Shown here in pieces: positions 16,862-25,017 of a DNA stretch of 54,299 bases. The number at the start of each line of letters is the position of its first letter. The stretch's first letter is position 1. Under the pieces are notes generated by a model. It was not told the origin of the DNA. It was given only the letters and a program-made list of their open reading frames with translations, and did not search any database. Location of the stretch: the NCBI RefSeq assembly GCF_004799325.1, contig NZ_SSMD01000013.1:1-54299 (forward strand), written 5' to 3'. The position numbers and the translations under genes are program-made. This stretch comes from Thalassobius vesicularis (GTDB lineage: Bacteria; Pseudomonadota; Alphaproteobacteria; Rhodobacterales; Rhodobacteraceae).

Positions 16862-19800
16862 CTAACGCTCCAGCGCCCGGGCAAAGACCGAGGCATTGCG
16901 GATATTGCTCTGGCCCGGAGTGGCCGGATCCGGCGTGGCCGAGAGCTCGCAAAGCAGCCGGATTTCCATATCTTCAAAACTTCCCATCCGGCTGAAGAGG
17001 TAATTGTCCGACGTCCAGACCGGGCCCGAGCTGTAAGGGGCGGTGAACTCCGTGGCCCAGCCCGACCAGACCCCTGCGCTCTTCACGCGCGTCTGCACCC
17101 GGAACCGCGTTTCCACGTTCACCGTCACGGTGGTCTTGGCCTCGTAGCTGTAGCTTGAATGGCGCCGGTATTCCGACATCACGCCGATCTGCCAGAGCTG
17201 CCCGTGCTGCAGCGGGCCCGTGGCCAGAACCGCCGCCACGGTATTCTGCACCGCGACCACACCGCCGGCATGAGCCACGATCGCGCCCCCGTCCGAGGCG
17301 GCGCCATCGATCAGCGCGCCACGGGTAATCAGGCTGTTGAACTCGGCATTGCCGACGGTGTCGATGCTCCAGCCCGCCACGCCTGAGACGAAGTTGGCGG
17401 ACCGGATCGCCCCGGTGCGGATCTGATCCCCGGCAATCGTGGTCTGACCGCCGGGGGACCAGGGTGGCGAGGCCGTGGCATGGGCATGGGTCTGCGCCAG
17501 CATCGGTTTGTGCACAAAGACGTAGCTGTTCGCCTCCCCCGGATTGGTGCCGTATTTGCGCAGCACGACCTGCCCCATCACCGCGCCCGACGGCGCATGC
17601 CCCCTCACGCCATAGCGCGTCCATGCATCAGGATTGCCGGAAGAGCCCGCAAGATTGTTGCTGAGCTCCACGCTCGCAGGCCCACCCAGATCGGTGCCGG
17701 AGCCATCGCGCCAGCGGATCTGCAACTGACCACCACAGCGATGCGTGGAGACATGCGCACTGCCATCATACCATTGCCCGGGCTCAACCGGGAAACACTG
17801 GCCATTGCCATAGCCCGCACCTACCCGTTTGAGATAGAGGTAATAATCCGCAACCGTCGTACCGTTCTGGAAGATCATCATGGTCGGGAAGTTCACCCCC
17901 GCCCACTGCCCCGGCGCGCGCAGACCGACTTGGGTTTCGGCACCGACCGCCGCATTTCCCGTCCAGCTGCCAACACCCTCGAGCCCCGTGGCCCAGACCG
18001 GATCCTCGATCAGGTTGCCGCCCATACCGATCGCCAGCCTGTCCGCAGAGATCCCCCCGGCCAGAACATGCTCCGAGCTCAGCGTCTGGCTTGCGACATG
18101 ATCCCCGGTGATTGCGCCATCCACGATGAGCTCACCGCCGTTTCTGTGACGGATGACGATGTCATCGAGCCAGATGCTGCCGGCACTGGCCGCCGCACTG
18201 GCGAACATGAGGCTCACGCTCAGGCGCGTACAGCCCGCCGGCACGGTGACGACCAGCGTTTTGCGCTCCCAGCTGTCAGCGGCACTGAAGTCTCCCGCCC
18301 CAAGCGGGATCGCCGCAACATAGCTGTTTGCACCTGTTGTGTTATTACCAAAGCGCAGCTTCGCATTGGCCCCGTCCCCATCCCAGTCAGGGGATTTCCG
18401 GGCGTGGAGCTCCGCATGGATCTCTGAGCCCGGGGAGACGATCATGTCGTTGTAGAAGGGCGCCGTGACCGCTGCATGACTGATCCTGAGCGACCGTGCG
18501 CCGGTATAACAGACCGTGTCGTCCAGCACGAACCCGGCCGCCGCGACATCGAAGGGAATGCCGGCATCGGTTTCAAAGTCGCAACCGGCCGCAAAGTTCG
18601 TCAGATCCGACACCACGAGACGGCTCGTCGAGATCGTACCCGGTGCAATAACCGTATCCCCGATGAGCTCGAGAAGCGCACCCGGACTTGCCCCTCCGGC
18701 CCCGTCATAGACCGTCGCGCGCAGCCCCGCGATCTGACCACCTGAGAGCTCCGCTGTCAGCGATGCACTGGCCGCCAGATAGCCCTCCAGATTGGCCAGC
18801 GCTGTTCCGGACAGTGACACGAAGGCCGAATTGCCGGCCGCATCGACCTGCAGCGCCTGCAACATCGTCGCAAAAGCCGTACCCGTCAGCGCATTGGTCT
18901 CAAGATTGCGGATATCATTGATCGCGCCCGTCAATGCCGCACTTTCCACCTCCTGACGTGCGGCGCGCCGGTAGCCCACCGCGACAAACTCGTCCGAGGT
19001 TTTGTTGGCACGCAGAAAGAACGGTGCGCTGCCGCTGAAGTAGAACGGCCCCTCAGAACTGATCTGAGCCCCCGCACCGCTTTCCAGACCGATCTGCAGC
19101 GTATCGAAAGCCGCCAGCGCATGTGTACCGATCATCGTCCCGGTCCGGTCGGTGACGGTGATCACCGAAGGCTGGTCCATCGTGGCCAGGAAATAGTCGG
19201 CGATCCCGGTCTGGGCCAGGCAATATTCATCGCCACAGGCCGCGACCGGCATATGTGTTTCCGCGTCGCTGCCAGCACCGTCGCCGGCTGCAAAGCCCCA
19301 GATCAGGGTTTCCCCGTCGCTGGAGGCATAATAGGCGCCGGAGTTCTGAACGACCACCCCGACGGGCGGTGCAATCATCGACGGCCAGTCATTGAGCAGC
19401 ATGATCTCCGGGGCTGCCGGGCTGATGGCTTCGCCGTCAGACGTCCCGCCACCGCGGCGGTGCACCAGAATGCTGGCCGTCGCCTCGATATGAACGAAGA
19501 CCGTGCCGGTCGTGCTGTCCGCCAGGTCGATCAGCGTTCCGGCGGTCATGTCGATCCAGGACGCCGCGCTCAGATCGGCATCGTCGGTGGTGCTGATGCG
19601 AGAGCGATACTTGCCCGAGGCCAGTGGATAGATCGTGGTCGTCACGGGCGTGTCGCGGGTGAACGAGTGCGAGAACCGAACGCCGCTCATGCCTTCCGAG
19701 ACAAGCTGCGTGCCGTAACCGGGGTTTGCCGAGAACGAGCCCGTGAACGGCTTGTCGCTGGTGAACCGGTCGCCGCGCGCGCAGGTCAGCGGCAGGAGAT

Positions 19801-22800
19801 CGCCGCGGTTCAGCGTCAGAACGGGAACATCGTTCTTGTAGACAACCGTGCCATCTTCAAAGGCAGCAAACTCGTAGACGCCTGCGATCATGCAGATCTG
19901 GGGCAGACAGAGACCAGCGCCCATGATACGCCGCTCAGAGCGCGCGGCCAGGCGCTGGACGGCGACGGCGATCGCCTCCCCGGTCTCAGCGCTGGTCAGG
20001 TAATTGCTCGTCAGATCGGCAGACAGGGAACCCAGCGCACCGGCAGGGTCGGTCAGCTGGGCGTTGTAGCTGGTGATCTGACCCGCGATTGCGCTGTCGG
20101 TTTCAGCGCTGGTGTAATAGGTCGTGGTCAGGTTCGAGGAAACGCCGTCGATCATCGACTGCAACGTCATTTGTGCCGCAGACACGGCAGAACTGATCTC
20201 GCCATCAACCTGGGCGCTTGTGTAGTAGTCGCTCGCAAGAGACGCAGTGAGCGTGCCGACAGACCCTGTCGGCCCTTCCATCTCGGCCTTCAGCGTGGTC
20301 GTTGCTGCCGCGATCGCGCTATTCGCCGCCGCAATCGTGTAATGGTTCGTGCTCAGATCCGAAGAGACGCCGTCAATGCTGGCCGCCAGGGTCGTGCGCA
20401 CCGTGTTCGCAGCGTCTATGGCCGTGGTGACGTCGCGCAGCTCGAAGGAGGCCACGCGCGCCAGACCGTCCGTATTGCCAGACACGTTTGCGCGGAAGTG
20501 GAAAAAGGCCTTGTTCGCGGTGCCCGACAGAGAGGCATGCAGCGTGTTCACCAGCTCGGCCGCCTGCATCTTCGCCAGGTCTGCCGAGATGTAGACGCCT
20601 GCGCGCACAATACCGTCTGCGACGGTCGATGACGCGGTGGCTGTCTGAGTGTTGGATTCAAGACAGGTGGCGCCATCGAACGTGGTAAGGCCGACGCGCC
20701 AGTCCACACCTCCGAGCGTTCCGTCATCCGTGACGCGGAACGTCACATCAAGACGATAGATCGCGTTCGGATCAAACTCCGCAGGATAGGCGTTGCCGAT
20801 CGTGGTGTTGGTCGGGCCAAGCTCACAACAATCGCCAAACACAGCGTCATCGTCCTTGAAGCGCCACGAATCCTGCGCAATCCGCCTGGCCGGCGCAGCC
20901 GTGTTCGTGCTGTCCCTGGTCCAGTTCGTATATGGCGCGCGCGGTACGGTTGCGCCAAGCGGCGCAATTGCCGCTGCGGCCTCGGCGCGCGCATCGAGCA
21001 CCGCCTGATCAAGCCCGCCGATCTGAGCGGCAAGATCCCCGACGGCCGCCGAAAGTGTGCCGGCAAAACCGGTGGTGAGCGCGCCATAGGCGCCGGAGAG
21101 ATCCGTCAGATCCCCCGAGACAGACGCCAGCGTGGCCTCAAGACCCGCAATCACCCCGTCAAACCCCGCAACCGTCCCCGCCAGCGTGCCGGTATAGCCA
21201 TCCGTCAGCGCATCGAGATCGGCCCGCGCACTGACCGCATCGCTGAGCGCGCCCTGCACGCCCGGATCGAGATCCGGCGGGGCCAGCCGCGTGTCGGGCG
21301 TCGTGACCGCAGCCCAGTCCGACCAGAGGCACTCGCGCCCGTCCCGCGCGGCCCAGGCCACCCGGACCTGATAGTCCGTGTCCGGCAGCACTCCCTCCGA
21401 GATCACCCGCGCCCCCTCGGCCGCATCCTCGGTCTGGCCCGTGGCCACCACCTCCTGCGTGGCCGCCAGCCGCACCCGGTAGCGCAGGCCCGCCGCCTCA
21501 TCGCGATCCGCCCCCTGCCAGCTCAGCAAGAGCCCGGGACGACGCGCCGTGCCATCGGCGCCGCGCAGGCTGGTCGGCGCCACCGACCACAGACCGACAC
21601 TGAGGGGCCGCGCCGGCACCGTGGCCGGGCTCGGCAGGCTGACCGGCAGCGCAAACCCCGGCTGCCAGTCATAATCGGCCGGATCGCGCTCGCGCAGACT
21701 GAGCTGAGGTTTCGAGGTGACCAGCGGATCGACGATCGTGACCACCTCGAAGATCTTCGCCTCATAGCCATTGCGCGCCGAGCTCCAGGCCACCGCATCG
21801 AGCGGCTCGAGCGGAATGGCCTCGGGCGCCAGCGTCAGAACATGACGCCGCATGCGCCGCTCTTCTTCAAGATAAGCCCGCATCACCCGCTGCACCTGAT
21901 TGGCATAGGGACAGGCCGGCAGGCTCAGATCGGCGATGAGGCGCCGGTGTCCGTCGGCCGCCTCGGAGCCGGCATCATAACGCGGCGGCGCATCGACGCT
22001 GTTCCAGAGCGCATCGGGATCGGGATAGCTCGCATGCACACCATTATAGGTGTCCGCCAGCGCCGGGAAGGGATCGAACTGCTGGCTGTCGGAGATGTTC
22101 ACATCCGCATCGCTGAAGAAGAAGACCGGAAGGCCCGGTCCCCCGAGGCGGATCTTCCACACGCCCCCGATCTCCGCAAGCTGACCCGAACAGGGCTTGA
22201 GCAGTTCCTCGATCACCCCGGCCGGCTCATCGGCAACAAAGACCTCGTAAGCACTGCGCCAGGCCGGCTCGCTGGCACCTTCCTCGTCGAGCGCCACCGG
22301 CGCATCCGCCGCCGTCATCGCGGCAAACCAGCTCCCGGCCGGCAGATCCTCCGCCGCCATATCCCCGCCCCAGACATGACCGCCCGGCAGGGCAATGCCC
22401 CGCAGGATATTGTAGACCTGCACGGCGGGGTTTTCAGAAGGGGTCCAGGTGGCGGGGTCCTCCCGGCGCTGGGGACCGGCGCCGCCGGCCGTGTCATCAG
22501 CGCGCGGATCATAAAGCGGAATGCCCCCCAGCACGAAGCGCACCTGTGGAAAGCCCGTGTAGATCGCCCGGGCCAGCCGGAAGGTCAGGATCGCATAGCA
22601 GATCCCCGTCCCCACCATGTCCGCCGTCCATGGCCGTTCGGGATAATCGCCATACCGGTCCGTCAGCATCGGATCGGCCGCGACCTGCGTGCCGTCGTAA
22701 TACCGAACCCAGGCCGTGGGAGTCTCGGTCGTGACCTCGTCATAGATCGGATAGCCATCCACCGGATCACTGCCCACCACCTGCGTCCGGGTCCGGCTCT

Positions 22801-23263
22801 CACTGAGCTCCGGCAGCGGAAAGCCGTAATCCGCATGCGGATTGTCCAGATCCGGCACACAGGCACGGCCATCAACGATGACCCCTTCCAGGGTCTGACC
22901 CGGCACATCCCCAAGCTCGATCACATAGGTCAGGTAAGCATTCGGCGTGCCGCCATCGCGCCCGTGGCTCATCGGCGGGCAGACCAGCTGGCCTTCGGTG
23001 GCATAGCGCCCCAGAATGAAGCTCGCCGGTGTCACGCCCCCGGTCAGGGTCTGCGTCGTCCGGATCCCCGGCACCGTGGGTTTGGGAGCAAGTGCGCGCG
23101 ACAGCGCCGTCAGCGCCACCGTGCTCAGAAGCCGGCCCAGCACCGTCGTGGTGAGAAAGCCCGACACCCCTGCGCCTGCCGCCCAGGCCCCGAACGTGGC
23201 CGACCCGATCGCCGGGGCTGCGGCCGAGAACATGCCCGCAAAGAATGCACCAACCTGGGGCAT
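16862..23263 (-). CDS. Tail tip attachment / host specificity protein, lambda J-like
   Basis: A 2,133-residue protein, the largest in the prophage, at the position of lambda J. The N-terminal 60 residues are hydrophobic and Ala/Gly-rich. Next comes the hub part (from FILGRYATEGQLVCPPMSHG to about residue 560). A fibronectin-III-like segment lies near 590-655 (YQVRVAWAARDGRECLWSDW). Then come repeats with YYTSAxxD motifs near 960-1095, interrupted at about 1109-1435 by a different beta-rich block, and a carbohydrate-binding-like segment near 1560-1700. The C-terminus is variable-looking and probably contacts the receptor. Expected function: the tail tip that recognises the host and triggers DNA release. 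Its start is three bases before the NlpC/P60 gene ends. Confidence 0.85.
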   Translation of the reverse strand: MPQVGAFFAGMFSAAAPAIGSATFGAWAAGAGVSGFLTTTVLGRLLSTVALTALSRALAPKPTVPGIRTTQTLTGGVTPASFILGRYATEGQLVCPPMSHGRDGGTPNAYLTYVIELGDVPGQTLEGVIVDGRACVPDLDNPHADYGFPLPELSESRTRTQVVGSDPVDGYPIYDEVTTETPTAWVRYYDGTQVAADPMLTDRYGDYPERPWTADMVGTGICYAILTFRLARAIYTGFPQVRFVLGGIPLYDPRADDTAGGAGPQRREDPATWTPSENPAVQVYNILRGIALPGGHVWGGDMAAEDLPAGSWFAAMTAADAPVALDEEGASEPAWRSAYEVFVADEPAGVIEELLKPCSGQLAEIGGVWKIRLGGPGLPVFFFSDADVNISDSQQFDPFPALADTYNGVHASYPDPDALWNSVDAPPRYDAGSEAADGHRRLIADLSLPACPYANQVQRVMRAYLEEERRMRRHVLTLAPEAIPLEPLDAVAWSSARNGYEAKIFEVVTIVDPLVTSKPQLSLRERDPADYDWQPGFALPVSLPSPATVPARPLSVGLWSVAPTSLRGADGTARRPGLLLSWQGADRDEAAGLRYRVRLAATQEVVATGQTEDAAEGARVISEGVLPDTDYQVRVAWAARDGRECLWSDWAAVTTPDTRLAPPDLDPGVQGALSDAVSARADLDALTDGYTGTLAGTVAGFDGVIAGLEATLASVSGDLTDLSGAYGALTTGFAGTLSAAVGDLAAQIGGLDQAVLDARAEAAAAIAPLGATVPRAPYTNWTRDSTNTAAPARRIAQDSWRFKDDDAVFGDCCELGPTNTTIGNAYPAEFDPNAIYRLDVTFRVTDDGTLGGVDWRVGLTTFDGATCLESNTQTATASSTVADGIVRAGVYISADLAKMQAAELVNTLHASLSGTANKAFFHFRANVSGNTDGLARVASFELRDVTTAIDAANTVRTTLAASIDGVSSDLSTNHYTIAAANSAIAAATTTLKAEMEGPTGSVGTLTASLASDYYTSAQVDGEISSAVSAAQMTLQSMIDGVSSNLTTTYYTSAETDSAIAGQITSYNAQLTDPAGALGSLSADLTSNYLTSAETGEAIAVAVQRLAARSERRIMGAGLCLPQICMIAGVYEFAAFEDGTVVYKNDVPVLTLNRGDLLPLTCARGDRFTSDKPFTGSFSANPGYGTQLVSEGMSGVRFSHSFTRDTPVTTTIYPLASGKYRSRISTTDDADLSAASWIDMTAGTLIDLADSTTGTVFVHIEATASILVHRRGGGTSDGEAISPAAPEIMLLNDWPSMIAPPVGVVVQNSGAYYASSDGETLIWGFAAGDGAGSDAETHMPVAACGDEYCLAQTGIADYFLATMDQPSVITVTDRTGTMIGTHALAAFDTLQIGLESGAGAQISSEGPFYFSGSAPFFLRANKTSDEFVAVGYRRAARQEVESAALTGAINDIRNLETNALTGTAFATMLQALQVDAAGNSAFVSLSGTALANLEGYLAASASLTAELSGGQIAGLRATVYDGAGGASPGALLELIGDTVIAPGTISTSRLVVSDLTNFAAGCDFETDAGIPFDVAAAGFVLDDTVCYTGARSLRISHAAVTAPFYNDMIVSPGSEIHAELHARKSPDWDGDGANAKLRFGNNTTGANSYVAAIPLGAGDFSAADSWERKTLVVTVPAGCTRLSVSLMFASAAASAGSIWLDDIVIRHRNGGELIVDGAITGDHVASQTLSSEHVLAGGISADRLAIGMGGNLIEDPVWATGLEGVGSWTGNAAVGAETQVGLRAPGQWAGVNFPTMMIFQNGTTVADYYLYLKRVGAGYGNGQCFPVEPGQWYDGSAHVSTHRCGGQLQIRWRDGSGTDLGGPASVELSNNLAGSSGNPDAWTRYGVRGHAPSGAVMGQVVLRKYGTNPGEANSYVFVHKPMLAQTHAHATASPPWSPGGQTTIAGDQIRTGAIRSANFVSGVAGWSIDTVGNAEFNSLITRGALIDGAASDGGAIVAHAGGVVAVQNTVAAVLATGPLQHGQLWQIGVMSEYRRHSSYSYEAKTTVTVNVETRFRVQTRVKSAGVWSGWATEFTAPYSSGPVWTSDNYLFSRMGSFEDMEIRLLCELSATPDPATPGQSNIRNASVFARALER

Positions 23264-23266
23264 GGC

Positions 23267-23671
23267 TCAGACCCCGAAGGCGCGGATCACCCGCTCGGCA
23301 GGGACCAGCGCCAGACGCTGGGGGCTCAGCACCCAGACCGCCTCGCCCTGATGCAGCCCCAGCGCCGGGCCATCCGGCGTCTCCACCACTACCCCGTCCC
23401 CAGGGCGGGCCGCAGCCGGGGAGATCTCCGGCAGATGATGCGCAGCCAGCGCGATGTGATCGGCAAACCCGTCCCGGCGCAGGATGCGCAGCCCCCCGCG
23501 CAGGGTGGTATAGCGCCCCCTGTAGGAGGCGGCATAATCCACCCCGGTCATCGCTTCCACCGCGCCCGCCAGAAACAGCGCGCAATCATGCGTGCCCGGC
23601 ACAAAGGGGCGCGGCGCAGCAAGGGCGAGCCAGCGCACAAGGCGCGGGGTCCAGTCGGGCAAACGGGTCAT
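23267..23671 (-). CDS. NlpC/P60-like tail peptidase (DUF6950-like, lambda K position)
   Basis: A 134-residue papain-fold protein. The GTHDCALF motif places a nucleophilic Cys at residue 30, and a His lies near 109 (ALGLHQGEAVW), the usual Cys-His pair of NlpC/P60 enzymes. Such proteins sit at the tail tip and cut peptidoglycan during DNA entry; lambda K is the counterpart in the same place just before J. The length is short, matching DUF6950-type members. Confidence 0.75.
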   Translation of the reverse strand: MTRLPDWTPRLVRWLALAAPRPFVPGTHDCALFLAGAVEAMTGVDYAASYRGRYTTLRGGLRILRRDGFADHIALAAHHLPEISPAAARPGDGVVVETPDGPALGLHQGEAVWVLSPQRLALVPAERVIRAFGV

Positions 23672-23721
23672 CGGGATCTCTCCGAGAGTGAGGAATGTCA
23701 GGGCGTGTGATGCGCGCAGGG

Positions 23722-24345
23722 TCAGCTGTCCGCGGGCCGGGTGGCGCGCGCCTCGCCCCAGACCGTCTCCACAGCGCCGGTGACGGCGATATACTGGCGG
23801 AACCCATCTGCGGGCGCGCGCAGGCGCAGGGTTTCCGCGGATTTCTTGAGAGCCAGCGTGCGGGTGAGCGCCTGGGCCGCGCTCAGCAGCTCCAGCTCGA
23901 CCCGCGCCTCGCCACCCTCGGGCGGGGTTTCCACCGTGACCGTGTTGATCACCCCCCGGAACACCCGCGCAGGCTCGGCCAGCAGCGCCCCGGTGGCGGG
24001 ATCAAAACTGGCCACATGGATCTCGACAGGCGCGAGACGCGGATCATAGCCACGGATGAGCTGGCTCACCTCCGGCGCCAGCGGCGAGAGCACCAGCCGG
24101 TGGCTGCGCACGTTCAGTCCTACCTCCGAGGTCAGAGGCGGCATCGAGATCAGCCCGCCGGCGCCAAAATAGCTCCGGCTCTCCCCGCCGATCACGAAGA
24201 CCGCATGATCCTCGCCCGACCAGAGCCCGAGGCAGGCCTCAGCCCCGCTGTCGCGCTCCCGGGCTTTCACCCAGAGCAGCACGCGCGCGCAAATCCCCTC
24301 GCGCGCCGCCAGCCGCGCAAGAACCGGTGAGGTCATGGCCCGCAT
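23722..24345 (-). CDS. Distal tail protein, DUF2163-like
   Basis: A 207-residue beta-rich protein (from MRAMTSPVLARLAAREGICA) between the distal tail protein and the tail peptidase. The gene order tape measure, distal tail protein, this gene, NlpC/P60 and hub is the same as in the gene transfer agent and related siphoviruses, where the equivalent gene encodes a DUF2163-type hub component. I cannot see a diagnostic motif, so the family name rests on order and general character. Confidence 0.55.
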   Translation of the reverse strand: MRAMTSPVLARLAAREGICARVLLWVKARERDSGAEACLGLWSGEDHAVFVIGGESRSYFGAGGLISMPPLTSEVGLNVRSHRLVLSPLAPEVSQLIRGYDPRLAPVEIHVASFDPATGALLAEPARVFRGVINTVTVETPPEGGEARVELELLSAAQALTRTLALKKSAETLRLRAPADGFRQYIAVTGAVETVWGEARATRPADS

Positions 24346-24357
24346 GACAAGGCTCTC

Positions 24358-25017
24358 CTATCTGAGGGTCTGAATGAACTCGAAGGACGCCCCGCCCGTG
24401 CGCATGCGTTCCGAACTGCCCGCCGTGACCGTGCCGGGCAGCAGCACCGCCTTGAAGGCCGGGCGCAGCAGCGTGACCGGCGCGCCAATGGCAGCCCCGG
24501 CCCGCAGCGACGGGACCACTTCGAACTCAGAGGTCGCTCCCGTCCCGTCGGCCACAACGGACCCGGTGACAATGCGGTGGAAAGCATGGCGCACCGGATC
24601 GCTGCCATAGAGAAAGCTCAGCCCGTCACCGCAGCTCAGCTCATAGCCCGCAGGCAGGCCCGAGAGCGACAATTCCCGCGCATCCGGCGCGAGGCTGGCA
24701 ATCTGAGGGGCTGCCGCGCCCAGCAGTGTCCCCTTGGGGTCCCGCGCCGGCCCGGCCTGATCTACCGGCCAGGCCAGAAAGCTGCGCCCCGGCTCCTGCA
24801 ACAGCGCCAGCCGTGCCGCCATGGCCCGGGCCTGGGCAAACGGTGCCGGGTGCAGCTCCACCCGCCCGCGCCAGAGCCGCGGTCCCAGCTGATCGCGCAG
24901 CACGGACCCGTCCGCCAGCCCTGAGACCTCCATCCGCTCCCCCAGCTCCAGGCTGAAGCTCCGGATCCGCAAGACGCCCAGAAAGTCATCCCGGTCGAGC
25001 GGATAACTCAGCGCCAT
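24358..25017 (-). CDS. Distal tail protein (Dit-like, DUF2460-type position)
   Basis: A 219-residue beta-rich protein whose ATG overlaps the stop region of the tape measure gene. Segments such as GPRLWRGRVELHPAPFAQAR and GYELSCGDGLSFLYGSDP alternate short strands and loops, as in distal tail adaptors that connect the tube to the tip complex. In GTA-like modules the gene after the tape measure is DUF2460. Function is inferred from position. Confidence 0.58.
   Translation of the reverse strand: MALSYPLDRDDFLGVLRIRSFSLELGERMEVSGLADGSVLRDQLGPRLWRGRVELHPAPFAQARAMAARLALLQEPGRSFLAWPVDQAGPARDPKGTLLGAAAPQIASLAPDARELSLSGLPAGYELSCGDGLSFLYGSDPVRHAFHRIVTGSVVADGTGATSEFEVVPSLRAGAAIGAPVTLLRPAFKAVLLPGTVTAGSSERMRTGGASFEFIQTLR

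Noticed and set aside
21842-23710. Plus-strand open frame of 622 codons opposite the tail tip gene
   Set aside because: Rich in His, Arg and Pro with no domain; antisense shadow of the J-like gene, as is the frame at 19121-20632.
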